A DNA stretch of 64,000 bases from Alkaliphilus serpentinus (GTDB taxonomy: Bacteria; Bacillota; Clostridia; Peptostreptococcales; Natronincolaceae): positions 62,001 through 126,000 of the forward strand of contig NZ_WBZB01000013.1 in assembly GCF_009017255.1 (NCBI RefSeq), given 5' to 3'. Below, one piece after another: positions 34,604-43,631 of the stretch (positions within the stretch are counted from its first letter, which is position 1; the number at the start of each line of letters is the position of its first letter). Made by a program: the position numbers and the translations under genes. The notes beneath the pieces were generated by a model. That model was not told the DNA's origin and made no database searches. It worked only from the letters and a program-made list of their open reading frames with translations.

Positions 34604-35866
34604 ATGAAGGTTTTAGGTTTAATAACAGAATATAATCCCTTTCACAATGGGCATCTATACCATTTAGAGGAATCTATTAAGCTAACCAACAGCACCCATT
34701 CTATTGCTGTTATGAGTGGAAACTTTCTACAAAGGGGAGAACCAGCCTTAATACATAAATGGGCCAGAGCAGAAATGGCCGTTAGAGCAGGTGTAGATTT
34801 AATTTTAGAAATTCCTACGGTGTATGCATCCTCCTCTGCTGAATGGTTTGCCTATGGATCTGTTAAGCTTCTAGATCAATTAGGAATTGTAGATACCATT
34901 TGCTTTGGAAGCGAAGAGGGAGATTTGGAGCTGCTTAAGGAAATCGCTAAGGTATTTGTTGATTCACCAGCCTCATTTGAAGGATTCCTAAAGGAGTTAT
35001 TAAAGGAGGGTTTATCCTTTCCCGTTGCTAGAAGTAAAGGTTTAATTCAATACCTAAGGGAGAAAGGAACTTATAATCAAAAGATTCTCGATAAAGTACA
35101 GGATTTAGTGGAAACTCCTAATAATATATTGTCTATTGAATACTTAAAGGTTTTAAGAGAAATGAATAGTAGTATTATCCCCTATACAATTCTAAGAAAA
35201 AAAGCTCCCTATCATTCCACCAGCTTAGAAGGGAACATAGCCAGCGCCACCGCCATAAGGGAGTTTTTGAAAAAGGATAACCTCTTATTGGGAATAAAAC
35301 ATACTGTACCAGAGACTACATACAACCTATTAACCGTATCCTTTAAAGATGGCATAGGTCCAGTTTTTGCAGATGATTTTCAACAGAGTATATTTACCCT
35401 ATTACGAAGGGCTTCCTTCGAAGAGCTTAGAGAAATCCAAGACGTGGTGGAGGGCTTAGAAAATAAAATCAAGGATAGTAGTCTGAACTGCAGTTCATTA
35501 CAGGAGCTTTTTAACTTGGTTAAAAGCAAACGCTACACCTACACACGACTCCAAAGAATTATCATACATTTACTTCTAAGTATCAAAAAGCAGGATATCA
35601 TAGAATTTAAAGAGGCAGGAGGCCCGCAGTATATAAGAATTTTAGCCTTTAATGATAGGGGCCGAGAATTATTAAAGCGGATGAAGGATAAAGCCTCCCT
35701 TCCCATTATTAATAAGATTCCACAGTTGGAGAACCTAACTCCAATAGCTAAAAGGATGTTGGAGATTGATATTGGAGCCACTAATATCTATTCCCTTGCC
35801 ATCAACAATAAGGAATTATCTGATAAGCAGCTGGATTATTATATCAGTCCGGTGTATGTAAAGTAA
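34604..35866 (+). CDS. tmcAL: tRNA(Met) cytidine acetate ligase TmcAL (YlbM)
   Basis: TmcAL forms N4-acetylcytidine at the wobble base of elongator tRNA-Met using acetate and ATP. The 420-residue protein has the nucleotidyltransferase motif NPFHNGH (residues 11-17) and LGLITEYNPF at the start. AVMSGNFLQRGEPALIHKWA and LEIPTVYASSSAEWFAYG follow. AGGAGG lies 7 nt before the ATG. It stands divergent from acetate kinase, which makes acetate, a plausible though unproven functional link. A strong terminator follows. Confidence 0.94.
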   Translation: MKVLGLITEYNPFHNGHLYHLEESIKLTNSTHSIAVMSGNFLQRGEPALIHKWARAEMAVRAGVDLILEIPTVYASSSAEWFAYGSVKLLDQLGIVDTICFGSEEGDLELLKEIAKVFVDSPASFEGFLKELLKEGLSFPVARSKGLIQYLREKGTYNQKILDKVQDLVETPNNILSIEYLKVLREMNSSIIPYTILRKKAPYHSTSLEGNIASATAIREFLKKDNLLLGIKHTVPETTYNLLTVSFKDGIGPVFADDFQQSIFTLLRRASFEELREIQDVVEGLENKIKDSSLNCSSLQELFNLVKSKRYTYTRLQRIIIHLLLSIKKQDIIEFKEAGGPQYIRILAFNDRGRELLKRMKDKASLPIINKIPQLENLTPIAKRMLEIDIGATNIYSLAINNKELSDKQLDYYISPVYVK

Positions 35867-35871
35867 CGAAT

Positions 35872-35900
35872 AAAGGGTTGATCCTATGGATCAACCCTTT
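35872..35900 (+). terminator. Terminator of tmcAL
   Basis: A 13-bp perfect stem AAAGGGTTGATCC / GGATCAACCCTTT with a 3-base loop begins 5 bp after the stop codon. The hairpin at 36044-36070 is a near copy. Confidence 0.85.
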
Positions 35901-35916
35901 AAAGTCATCTAGATTA

Positions 35917-36042
35917 CAGACTGATCAAAAGTCCTTAGATTCGAGGCGCAAGCAAAACCAGCGATTGCGGCGTATACAGAAAATACGTAAGATTGCTGAT
36001 TTTGTGAAGCAACAAAGAATATGAGGGTTTTTCATCAGTCTG
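35917..36042. repeat. MITE-like palindromic element with terminal inverted repeats
   Basis: CAGACTGATCAAAA (35917-35930) is matched by TTTTCATCAGTCTG at the right end (36029-36042), a 14-bp terminal inverted repeat with one mismatch. The interior is also palindromic: CAAAACCAGCGATTG near 35956 pairs with the AGATTGCTGATTTTG segment near 35991. The 126-bp element has no open frame and would fold into one long imperfect hairpin. It lies between tmcAL and rpmA, enclosed by two related hairpins. Confidence 0.78.
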
Positions 36043-36043
36043 A

Positions 36044-36070
36044 AGGGTTGACCCTATTGGATCAACCCCT
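36044..36070 (-). terminator. Hairpin downstream of rpmA, near copy of the tmcAL terminator
   Basis: AGGGTTGACC pairs with GGATCAACCCCT (one bulge). It lies 13 bp after the rpmA stop codon. The T-tract on the minus strand is poor, so termination is likely but weaker than at 35872-35900. Confidence 0.55.
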
Positions 36071-36082
36071 ATTGTTTATAAA

Positions 36083-36370
36083 TTATGCTTCTTTAGTATA
36101 TATACTTACCTGTTTCTTATCTTTACCTTTTCTTTCGAACTTAACGATTCCATCAATCATTGCGAAAAGAGTGTCATCAGAACCCTTTCCTACATTGTTT
36201 CCAGGATGTATTTTTGTTCCTCTTTGTCTTACAAGGATGTTTCCAGCACTAACAAATTGCCCATCAGCTCTTTTCACGCCTAATCTCTTAGCAATACTGT
36301 CACGACCGTTTTTGGAGCTACCAACACCCTTTTTACTAGCGAATAACTGAAGATCCATTACAAATAACAT
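36083..36370 (-). CDS. rpmA: 50S ribosomal protein L27 with cleavable N-terminus
   Basis: L27 reaches the peptidyl-transferase centre with its N-terminus. The 95-residue precursor starts [22 protein letters not shown]. In Firmicutes L27 is cleaved after the motif LQ(F/L)FA by the protease Prp, here exposing Ser12. The start ATG has AAGGAGGTG upstream at 8 nt spacing, so the leader is genuinely encoded. The prp gene is immediately upstream in the same operon. Confidence 0.97.
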   Translation of the reverse strand: MLFVMDLQLFASKKGVGSSKNGRDSIAKRLGVKRADGQFVSAGNILVRQRGTKIHPGNNVGKGSDDTLFAMIDGIVKFERKGKDKKQVSIYTKEA

Positions 36371-36373
36371 GAC

Positions 36374-36706
36374 TTACACCTCCTTGTCATGAAGCTCTAT
36401 ATACTTTGGGTAACCAATCACTAAACTTTTTAAGCCCAATACCATTGTTTCTAAAAGAATATTGGCATCCTCCCTTTTACTTTGAGGAAGATTATCTGGT
36501 ATTCTACAATAGATATCGCCCTTCTCCCGCTGATGGTCTAATTCTATCTTAAGAATCTCATAAAGACCCAATAGGGTTGTTTGAGATAGCACCGAAACAG
36601 CTGCACAGACAATATCTTCTCCAGCCTTAGCTGAAGATGCATGGCCCTTTATATCAAACTCAGATATATTACCATTCTCATTTCTTTTAATTACTATCTT
36701 TATCAT
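36374..36706 (-). CDS. prp: Ribosomal-processing cysteine protease Prp (YsxB)
   Basis: Prp removes the N-terminal extension of L27, which is essential where the extension exists. The 110-residue protein has catalytic His22 (KGHASSAKAGEDIVC) and Cys34 (DIVCAAVSVLSQTT). It lies between rplU and rpmA, 9 bp after rplU, the standard arrangement rplU-prp-rpmA. Confidence 0.97.
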   Translation of the reverse strand: MIKIVIKRNENGNISEFDIKGHASSAKAGEDIVCAAVSVLSQTTLLGLYEILKIELDHQREKGDIYCRIPDNLPQSKREDANILLETMVLGLKSLVIGYPKYIELHDKEV

Positions 36707-36715
36707 AGTACCATC

Positions 36716-37027
36716 CTAAGCATTGATTTTTTCAATAAGAAGCTTTGTGTATGGTTGTCTATGACCTTGCTTTTTTCTGTAGTCTTTTTTAGGCTTGTAC
36801 TTGAAGATTACAACCTTCTTTCCTTTGCCCTGAGCAGCAACCTTTGCTTCTACCTTAGCTCCTTCTACAACAGGAGTTCCTAAGGTTAATACTCCATCCT
36901 TAGATACAGCTAATACAGTATCAAGAACTACAACTTCTCCTTCTGCTGCATTTAATTTCTCAACAAAAAGTGTATCGCCTTCTTGAACTCTGTATTGCTT
37001 ACCACCAGTCTCAACTATTGCGTACAT
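36716..37027 (-). CDS. rplU: 50S ribosomal protein L21
   Basis: The 103-residue protein starts [20 protein letters not shown] and ends with [20 protein letters not shown], both L21 signatures. It is the first gene of rplU-prp-rpmA and is preceded by a promoter and a probable autoregulatory leader. Confidence 0.98.
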   Translation of the reverse strand: MYAIVETGGKQYRVQEGDTLFVEKLNAAEGEVVVLDTVLAVSKDGVLTLGTPVVEGAKVEAKVAAQGKGKKVVIFKYKPKKDYRKKQGHRQPYTKLLIEKINA

Positions 37028-37104
37028 AATTACACCTCCTCAACCCAGTCTCGCCAGGTACTAGGTACTTTCGTTTAAAACCCGACCCGTGCGGCTACTT
37101 ACAG
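37028..37104 (-). ncRNA. L21 leader (ribosomal protein autoregulation element)
   Basis: The leader reads, in part, GGGTCGGGTTTTAAACG then AGTACCTAGTACCTGGCGAG and ACTGGGTTGAGGAGGTG up to the rplU start. The conserved-looking core and its position match my memory of the Firmicute L21 leader (Rfam family of that name). No covariance search was possible. Confidence 0.68.
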
Positions 37105-37110
37105 AAATAT

Positions 37111-37139
37111 ATGATATCATAGCTGTCTATATATGTCAA
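37111..37139 (-). promoter_or_regulatory. Sigma-A promoter of rplU-prp-rpmA
   Basis: TTGACA (37139-37134) and TATCAT (37116-37111) are 17 bp apart, directly upstream of the L21 leader. Confidence 0.78.
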
Positions 37140-37272
37140 TACTTTACTTCTACACTTCTACCATCATGTTTTATTCCTTAATTGAAAAAGTAAAATCCAC
37201 CCCTGCCGGAAAACCCGATTATTATGAATCATTAACGGTTCTTAGAGTTCGTTTTAATTTCGTTTTTAACCT

Positions 37273-38796
37273 TTAATTATAATCATCCATTTCCTTCTTA
37301 TTTTGCTCCTTTAATTGACCCTCAATAAGTTCTTGATTACCCATCATCTTAACCTTAATTTCTCCCAAGGTCAGCTGAGGATTTTCAATAAAGAAGGCCT
37401 TTATATCAGTAGTCTTTTCCATTTCCTCGATTATATCCTTTTCACCTTCAAGCTCCTTTAAGGATTCAGGATTTATTTCAAATAGAACAGCCCTACTGGT
37501 GGTATGATTCTTTGTTCTCTTAAAATGCTTTTCTAGTTTATGAAGAAGGCTATATTCTGATAGAACCTTCCCTGTTCCATCACAATGATTACAACGTTTT
37601 TGAAGGTGGGATTCTAAACGCTGCCGTACTTTTTTACGGGTTATTTCCACCAAACCAAGGTGGGTCATCCCCATAATTTTTGTTTTGGTACGATCCTTTT
37701 CTAGGGCTAATTCCAGCTCCTTTAATACCCTTTTCTCGTATTCCTCATTGGTCATATCAATAAAATCAACAATTATGATACCACCAATATCTCTAAGCCT
37801 TAGCTGCTTTGCAATTTCCACAGCTGCCTCTAAATTGGTTCTAAAAACTGTATCCTCTAAATCTACGCTTCCTACGTATTTCCCAGTATTCACATCTACA
37901 ACTGTTAAGGCCTCAGTGGTATCAATCACAATATACCCACCGCTTTTAAGCCAAATTCTTCTGGAAACTCCCTTTCCAATTTGGCCTTCTACACAATATT
38001 CCTGAAATACTTCTGCAGAATCCTCCACCAATTGAAGGCGGTCCTTTAAGGAAGGAGAACTTAATTCTATTAATTCCCTAGCCCTATTATATTCCTCCTC
38101 ATCATTTATGATAAATCTACTGATGTCATTGGTGAATATGTCCCTAATGGATCTGTTTACCAAGTCAAAGTCCTTATGTATAAGACGGGGAGCAAATCCC
38201 AGTTTCTTTTCTTTTTCAATTTTTTGCCATAGCTTTAGCAAAAACCGAATATCATCTTTAAAATCCTCTTTATTCCTACCCTCCGCAACAGTTCTTACGA
38301 TTATCCCCATGTTGTGAGGCTTTAATTCTTCAATTTCTAAGCGAAGTCTTTCCCTTTCACCTTCATCAGCAATTCTTCTTGAAACCCCTATATAATCGGT
38401 ATAGGGCATTAAAACCAAGTATCTCCCAGGAAGGGTTATATGGGTAGTTACTCTGGCTCCCTTTGTGCCTATGGGTTCCTTAATAACCTGAAGGATGATT
38501 TCTTGACCCGGCTTTAAAACCTCCTTTATAGACATCTCCTTATAGACTTCAGTCTCTTCATTAGATAGATCTTGAGGCAGGGCATCCTTCACATATAAAA
38601 AACTATTTTTATCTAAACCAATATCTACAAAGGCAGCCTGCATTCCCGGTAGCACATTGGTGACTCTACCCTTATATATGTTTCCAACGATTCTTTTATT
38701 ATTTTTTCTTTCTATATATAGTTCAACTAAATCTTTGTCCTCTAAAATTGCTAATCTTGTTTCAGCAATTCCTACATCAACAATAATTTCATTCAT
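37273..38796 (-). CDS. rng: Ribonuclease E/G family protein (RNase G type)
   Basis: RNase G/E endonucleases process rRNA and decay mRNA. The 507-residue protein has an S1 domain (NIYKGRVTNVLPGMQAAFVD), the catalytic magnesium site VVDVNTGKYVGSVDLEDT and IIIVDFIDM. A zinc-link-like CNHCDGTG near residue 405 is followed by a short C-terminal domain. It lacks the long scaffold tail of E. coli RNase E. It lies upstream of rplU in the conserved block with the TIGR03960/TIGR03936 genes. Confidence 0.94.
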   Translation of the reverse strand: MNEIIVDVGIAETRLAILEDKDLVELYIERKNNKRIVGNIYKGRVTNVLPGMQAAFVDIGLDKNSFLYVKDALPQDLSNEETEVYKEMSIKEVLKPGQEIILQVIKEPIGTKGARVTTHITLPGRYLVLMPYTDYIGVSRRIADEGERERLRLEIEELKPHNMGIIVRTVAEGRNKEDFKDDIRFLLKLWQKIEKEKKLGFAPRLIHKDFDLVNRSIRDIFTNDISRFIINDEEEYNRARELIELSSPSLKDRLQLVEDSAEVFQEYCVEGQIGKGVSRRIWLKSGGYIVIDTTEALTVVDVNTGKYVGSVDLEDTVFRTNLEAAVEIAKQLRLRDIGGIIIVDFIDMTNEEYEKRVLKELELALEKDRTKTKIMGMTHLGLVEITRKKVRQRLESHLQKRCNHCDGTGKVLSEYSLLHKLEKHFKRTKNHTTSRAVLFEINPESLKELEGEKDIIEEMEKTTDIKAFFIENPQLTLGEIKVKMMGNQELIEGQLKEQNKKEMDDYN

Positions 38797-38812
38797 AAGC
38801 CTACCCCCAACA

Positions 38813-39544
38813 TCATATCCTCTTTAAAACATCCAACGGAGTTACCCACTGACCCTCTACCTCTTTATATAATTCTAAACGTTGAATTCTAATACTCTCA
38901 ACATCAATTGGTAGTAAAGAATCCTCCTTCAATTTCTTCACAACTACCTCTGGTTTTAAATTGGCCACACTACCAGTAGCAAGATTCATCTTCAGAATTA
39001 CGGTATTTTCCTCTACAGAAAGGAGCTGCATCTGATAAATATTGGGTCTAATATTTTTTCTTTGAATCTTAACATCATATTTTCTACCCTTAATCTTTTT
39101 TTCCTTTTCTTCAATGATTTCTTCTCTAGATAAAAATTCATCGATTGCAGCATGAACTACATTAAAATCAATATTTTCGGTTATTTTAAATTTAACCATG
39201 TAAAGGGAGCGACTAATAATAGACATTAGTGAATCCTCGTCCTTTGATATATATTTGGATTCAATAATTTTCAAGCCCTTGGGCAAAACAGCATTTAAGG
39301 TGGTTTTAAATTCTTCTGTATGGACTTCTTTATCCAGCTGTATATCAATGTACTCTCCTTGACTACTGACACCAACCCCTAAAGCTGTAGCAAAGGCCAT
39401 GATAGGATGAGGATTGAAGCCCTTAGAATAGGATATTGGTATATTACCCCTTCGCATTGCCCTTTCAAATACCCTGACTAAATCAAGGTGAGATATAAAA
39501 ATTATATCATCCTCTTTAACGAATCTACTACGAATTTTAAACAT
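38813..39544 (-). CDS. TIGR03936 family radical-SAM-linked protein (DUF2344)
   Basis: The 243-residue protein starts MFKIRSRFVKEDDIIFISHL and contains DLVRVFERAMRRGNIPISYS and GFNPHPIMAFATALGVGVSS, typical of the DUF2344 family always encoded after TIGR03960 radical SAM proteins, sometimes fused to them. The ATG at 39544 shares its A with the TGA stop of the upstream gene (TGATG), so translation is coupled. Function unknown; a tRNA- or ribosome-linked role is often guessed from its neighbours. Confidence 0.92.
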   Translation of the reverse strand: MFKIRSRFVKEDDIIFISHLDLVRVFERAMRRGNIPISYSKGFNPHPIMAFATALGVGVSSQGEYIDIQLDKEVHTEEFKTTLNAVLPKGLKIIESKYISKDEDSLMSIISRSLYMVKFKITENIDFNVVHAAIDEFLSREEIIEEKEKKIKGRKYDVKIQRKNIRPNIYQMQLLSVEENTVILKMNLATGSVANLKPEVVVKKLKEDSLLPIDVESIRIQRLELYKEVEGQWVTPLDVLKRI

Positions 39545-41382
39545 CAACAAACTCCTCCTATAAAGCCTTGATTAATACCACAGCCTGAGCAATTGGTTCT
39601 ACAATCAACCGTCAACTTCCCTTCCTTAGCCTTTTCATTTTCCCTTATTAAGAATTCTTTGGTTACCCCGACGTCAATATGATCCCAGGGTAATATTTCT
39701 TCATAGTTCCTACTTCTATTGGCATAAAAGCTTGGGTCTACAGCTGTTTCTTCAAAGACCCTCATCCATCTATCAAAGTTGAAATGCTCTCCCCATCCGT
39801 CAAACTTACAGCCTTCTTCGATTGCATGGGCTAATACCTTAGAAAGCCTTCGATCTCCCCTAGCAAAAACTCCTTCTAAAAAGCTGGTTTTTGCATCATG
39901 ATAATTAAAGGTGATTTTCTTGTGCCTCAGCTCATCTACTAGGGTTTTCTGTTTTTTATTGATTTCTTCTAAAGAATTTTGGGGCACCCATTGGAAGGGG
40001 GTAAAGGGCTTGGGAACAAAGTTAGAGGCGCTTACGGTTACGTTTAAGCCCTTACCTCTTTTTTCCTTATCAGTTCTATGATAACAATCCACCACCATAT
40101 AGGCTAATTCCTTTATACCCACTAAATCTTCATTGGTTTCTGTTGGTAGGCCAATCATAAAATATAGCTTAACACTACTCCATCCTAAGCTAAAGGCTTT
40201 TTCAACAGCATTTCTTAAGTCCTCCTCTGTGATTCCTTTGTTGATTACGTCCCTTAGACGTTGACTACCGGCTTCTGGCGCAAAGGTCAATCCTGATTTT
40301 CTAATTTTTTGAACCTCTTCCATGATTTCAAAGGTAATATTATCTAATCTTAGGGATGGCAGGGAAATTCCCACCCTATCCTTTTCATATTCAGAAATCA
40401 AATGTCTAACAAGCTTGTCCAGATTAGAAAAATCGCTGGTACTTAAGGAGGCTAAGGAAATTTCCTCATAGCCAGTATTTTTAAGAAGGCTTTTTGAAAG
40501 CTCCTGGAGCCTTTCCAAACCCTTTTCCCTAATGGGCCTATAAATCATCCCGGCTTGGCAAAATCGGCATCCCCTTGTACAGCCCCTAAAAACCTCCAGC
40601 ATCACTCTATCATGGACAGTATCTATGAAGGGGACAATAATCTTATCGGGATAAAAAACCTCGTCCATATCTTCAATGATTCTTTTTTGAACCCTTTCAG
40701 GAACCCCCTCATACTTAGGCTTGACGGCCTTAAGAGTACCATCTAGATTATATTCCACAGTGTATAAGGAAGGTATATATACCCCTTGGATTGAGGAAAC
40801 TTCTATTAAAAAATCTTCACGTTTATAATGTCTGCCTTTATATTTCTCGTATACTTCTAAAACCTCTGGCAGAACCTCTTCTGCCTCCCCTAAAATAACA
40901 ATATCCACGAAATCTGCTATGGGCTCTGGGTTATAGGCGCATGGGCCACCTACAATGATATATGGATGCTTTTCTCCTCGATCCTTTGAGAAGAGAGGAA
41001 TCCTTGCCAAGTTCAACATATTTAAAATATTGGTATAGCTTAATTCATACTGTAGTGTAAATCCAACAAAATCAAACTCTTCGATAGACTCTCTGCTCTC
41101 CAACCCAAACAAGGGTATATTACTCCGCCTCATTCGATCTTCCATATCTGTTGCTGGAGCAAAAACCCTTTCACAAAAGACGTTCTCCTGCTTATTCAGA
41201 AAAAAATATAGGATTTGCATTCCCAAATGGCTCATGCCTATTTCATATATATCAGGGAAGCAAAATGCAAATCTTATCGTATTCTCATCAACAGTTTTAT
41301 GTACACTATTTAACTCATTTCCTAGATACCGCCCCGGCTTTTCAACGGTATAAAGAATATCTTCAATATCAACCCTTTTCAT
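39544..41382 (-). CDS. TIGR03960 family B12-binding-domain radical SAM protein
   Basis: The protein (about 612 residues) has an N-terminal cobalamin-binding-like region (FCFPDIYEIGMSHLGMQILY), the radical SAM cluster motif FRGCTRGCRFCQAG, LASLSTSDFSNL and FAPEAGSQRLRDVINKG. The C-terminus holds a cysteine group CRTNCSGCGINQGF. ATG 41382 is preferred because GGAGG lies 7 nt upstream; the frame opens 18 nt earlier. Substrate unknown. It forms a fixed pair with the following DUF2344 gene. Confidence 0.93.
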   Translation of the reverse strand: MKRVDIEDILYTVEKPGRYLGNELNSVHKTVDENTIRFAFCFPDIYEIGMSHLGMQILYFFLNKQENVFCERVFAPATDMEDRMRRSNIPLFGLESRESIEEFDFVGFTLQYELSYTNILNMLNLARIPLFSKDRGEKHPYIIVGGPCAYNPEPIADFVDIVILGEAEEVLPEVLEVYEKYKGRHYKREDFLIEVSSIQGVYIPSLYTVEYNLDGTLKAVKPKYEGVPERVQKRIIEDMDEVFYPDKIIVPFIDTVHDRVMLEVFRGCTRGCRFCQAGMIYRPIREKGLERLQELSKSLLKNTGYEEISLASLSTSDFSNLDKLVRHLISEYEKDRVGISLPSLRLDNITFEIMEEVQKIRKSGLTFAPEAGSQRLRDVINKGITEEDLRNAVEKAFSLGWSSVKLYFMIGLPTETNEDLVGIKELAYMVVDCYHRTDKEKRGKGLNVTVSASNFVPKPFTPFQWVPQNSLEEINKKQKTLVDELRHKKITFNYHDAKTSFLEGVFARGDRRLSKVLAHAIEEGCKFDGWGEHFNFDRWMRVFEETAVDPSFYANRSRNYEEILPWDHIDVGVTKEFLIRENEKAKEGKLTVDCRTNCSGCGINQGFIGGVC

Positions 41383-41458
41383 TTGTTGTCCTCCATTCAA
41401 TGATCCTCACTTGCCTTTTATAAGTATATGATAACATAAAAACCTTTAAAATATGTTT

Positions 41459-42355
41459 TTAAGAGGTTTCTTTTTCCCTTATAAAGTCTAAATACATTGA
41501 AAGGTTTATGTCACCACCGTAAATACTAATACCATCAATGATTTGACTCTCAGTTATGGAAGCCACCAATTCTCCATTGGAATTAATAACTCCTATATAG
41601 TGATATTTTCCCGAAGAAAAGTATTTAAACACGGTCTTTAAATCAACTGTCTCCATAACAGTTAAATGTTTACTATCCATGATTCCTTGCTTGACTAAAG
41701 TCTTCTTCCGATGTAATATCTCTCTCACCAGGATGTATATAGACATCTGTCTTTCTTTATTGGATTGATGGTATATATATATAGCTATAAAAACTACATA
41801 AAGGTAGGAATAAGAGTAATAAACAAGATAAGCTCCTGAAACAAACAGTATCAGGCTTAATAGCTTTCCAATACCAATTGTAATTAATGTAGCTTTATGA
41901 TTACCTAATTTTCTTGAGAGATATGCCCTCAAGATTCTTCCCCCATCTAGAGGAAATACTGGAATTAGATTAAAGCCACCAATTATTATATTACTAAACA
42001 TAAAAAAATGAAAGAAGTAATCTTGAACTATATTAAAATATATAAGTATAAAGGACAACAAAGAAAACAAGATGTTTATCATTGGCCCTGCCAAGGAAAT
42101 GATCATTTCCTCTATGGGTTTAATATGATAAACCTCCTTTAATCTTACCACTCCCCCTAAAGGAAAAAGTTCAATCTCTAAAATTTGGATATTATAGTAT
42201 CTTGCTACTATTGTGTGGGATAACTCGTGTAGGAAGGTTATCCCGAAAACAATGATTATTTCCCATAGGAATCCAAATATCCAGTAGAATATAAAAACCA
42301 GTAATAGAAAGGGATTGAACCTTATTAAGATACCACCCAACTGTAATTCCTTCAT
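41459..42355 (-). CDS. spoIVFB: M50 site-2-protease family protein, SpoIVFB-like
   Basis: SpoIVFB cleaves pro-sigma-K in the mother cell of sporulating Bacilli. The 298-residue protein is hydrophobic with the zinc motif HELSH (His43, Glu44, His47) and the third ligand Asp137 in FPLDGGRILRA. The C-terminal roughly 90 residues resemble a CBS-type domain. It overlaps the SpoIVFA-like operon context (10 bp gap), and both neighbours support a sporulation role. Confidence 0.85.
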   Translation of the reverse strand: MKELQLGGILIRFNPFLLLVFIFYWIFGFLWEIIIVFGITFLHELSHTIVARYYNIQILEIELFPLGGVVRLKEVYHIKPIEEMIISLAGPMINILFSLLSFILIYFNIVQDYFFHFFMFSNIIIGGFNLIPVFPLDGGRILRAYLSRKLGNHKATLITIGIGKLLSLILFVSGAYLVYYSYSYLYVVFIAIYIYHQSNKERQMSIYILVREILHRKKTLVKQGIMDSKHLTVMETVDLKTVFKYFSSGKYHYIGVINSNGELVASITESQIIDGISIYGGDINLSMYLDFIREKETS

Positions 42356-42365
42356 GGCACCACCA

Positions 42366-43061
42366 CTATAAATTGGTTATGGCATCCAAATTAATGAACT
42401 CCATGGGATCCTGGGGTTCCTTTCGATACCACACTTCGTATAAGAGCTTATTGGAAGTCCTCCCCAATATATCTCCTTTGTTGACACGCTGATTGATCTC
42501 TACATAAACCTCCTCAAGATACTTATAAACAGAAATTAACTCCCCTTTATGCTTAAGGACGATATAGTGTCCATAGGTTTTGTTATGATTTTTTTCTAAT
42601 ATAACCCCCTCCTCAGATACTAAAACCTTATCATCATTACCCTGTATTAAAATACCCTTTAAGGGATTATCACCCTGAGATGCCACATCCTTAAATCTCG
42701 ATACGATTGTACCTGACATTGGTAGTATGAACTCCTTTTTATTACCATCAATGTTAAAGACGGAAACTACCCGCTGGCTTCTCAGAACAATTTTTTCTCC
42801 CCAACCAACAACAGCATTATAGGTTCCCTTGTAATTAAAGCTCCTATTTAAACCTCCCTGTATATTATCAAAAAGACTCTTTTCAAATTTATTGTCAATG
42901 AACCTGATGGTTAATAAACAGCAAAATATCATTATTGCCGTTATAGCTTGAGCTATGAATCTCTTTGGATAAGATTTTATAAAAAGCTGTAGGGGAGGTT
43001 GATATTTATCCTTAAAATTACTACTATAATAACCTATAGGCCTCCTTTTCAACCCCTTCAT
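42366..43061 (-). CDS. spoIVFA: SpoIVFA-like protein with degenerate M23 (LytM) domain
   Basis: The 231-residue protein has one membrane segment (about 37-55) and a C-terminal LytM-like domain. SRFKDVASQGDNPLKGILIQ and LLYEVWYRKEPQDPMEFI align with M23 peptidases, but the zinc ligands (HxxxD and HxH) are missing. Loss of catalysis fits SpoIVFA, which holds SpoIVFB inactive. It is immediately upstream of spoIVFB. Confidence 0.8.
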   Translation of the reverse strand: MKGLKRRPIGYYSSNFKDKYQPPLQLFIKSYPKRFIAQAITAIMIFCCLLTIRFIDNKFEKSLFDNIQGGLNRSFNYKGTYNAVVGWGEKIVLRSQRVVSVFNIDGNKKEFILPMSGTIVSRFKDVASQGDNPLKGILIQGNDDKVLVSEEGVILEKNHNKTYGHYIVLKHKGELISVYKYLEEVYVEINQRVNKGDILGRTSNKLLYEVWYRKEPQDPMEFINLDAITNL

Positions 43062-43097
43062 CCTTGGCCACTCCCTTCCTTTAGATTAATATAATAT

Positions 43098-43128
43098 ATT
43101 TATATGATAAATAGATTATTACTTATCC
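43098..43128 (-). promoter_or_regulatory. Possible sigma-E promoter of spoIVFA-spoIVFB
   Basis: GGATAAGT (43128-43121) is followed after 14 bp by CATATAAAT (43106-43098), a spacing and -10 resembling the mother-cell sigma-E consensus. The -35 match is moderate. Confidence 0.35.
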
Positions 43129-43150
43129 CTTGGAAGGAAAGAGGAAATAA

Positions 43151-43176
43151 AAAAGACTATTCATTAATAGCCTTTT
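43151..43176 (-). terminator. Terminator of mgsA
   Basis: AAAAGGCTATT / AATAGTCTTTT on the minus strand (one G-U pair) with a short loop is followed by TTTTTTATTTCC, 13 bp after the mgsA stop. Confidence 0.8.
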
Positions 43177-43188
43177 AATCGTAATGTT

Positions 43189-43587
43189 TTAATCTCTAAC
43201 ATGTTTTCTCCATTCAATGTCTCCTCGTTCAAGCCCTCTAATTAAAATTTCAGCAGTTGCAAGATTTGTTGCAACAGGAATCACATGCACATCACATAAT
43301 CTTATTAATGCTTGGATATCAGGCTCATGGGGCTGAGGAGTCATAGGATCCCTTAGAAAAATCACCATATCCATTCTATTTTCGGCAATTACCGCTCCTA
43401 TTTGTTGGTCGCCGCCAAGGGGTCCCGATTGAAATCGATGAACCTTTAGACTTGTAACCTCCATGACTCTTTTTCCCGTTGTACCCGTAGAGAATAAGTT
43501 ATGGTTCTTTAGGATATTTTCATAGGCAATTACAAAATTCATCATTAATTCCTTTTTATTATCATGGGCGATTAATGCTACGTTCAT
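43189..43587 (-). CDS. mgsA: Methylglyoxal synthase
   Basis: MgsA converts dihydroxyacetone phosphate to methylglyoxal and phosphate, a bypass of glycolysis under phosphate limitation. The 132-residue protein has [29 protein letters not shown] with catalytic Asp60, and MTPQPHEPD with His87. It lies in the conserved clostridial stretch between the min genes and spoIVFA and ends in its own terminator. Confidence 0.97.
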   Translation of the reverse strand: MNVALIAHDNKKELMMNFVIAYENILKNHNLFSTGTTGKRVMEVTSLKVHRFQSGPLGGDQQIGAVIAENRMDMVIFLRDPMTPQPHEPDIQALIRLCDVHVIPVATNLATAEILIRGLERGDIEWRKHVRD

Positions 43588-43631
43588 ATTTAAACCAATC
43601 CTTTCGCATCAAGGAAATGAAAAGTGAAAAT

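Noticed and set aside
35917-36042. The palindromic element considered as a T-box or tRNA-like leader of rpmA
   Set aside because: It lies downstream of rpmA and tmcAL, not upstream, and lacks the T-box TGGNACCGCG-type sequence.
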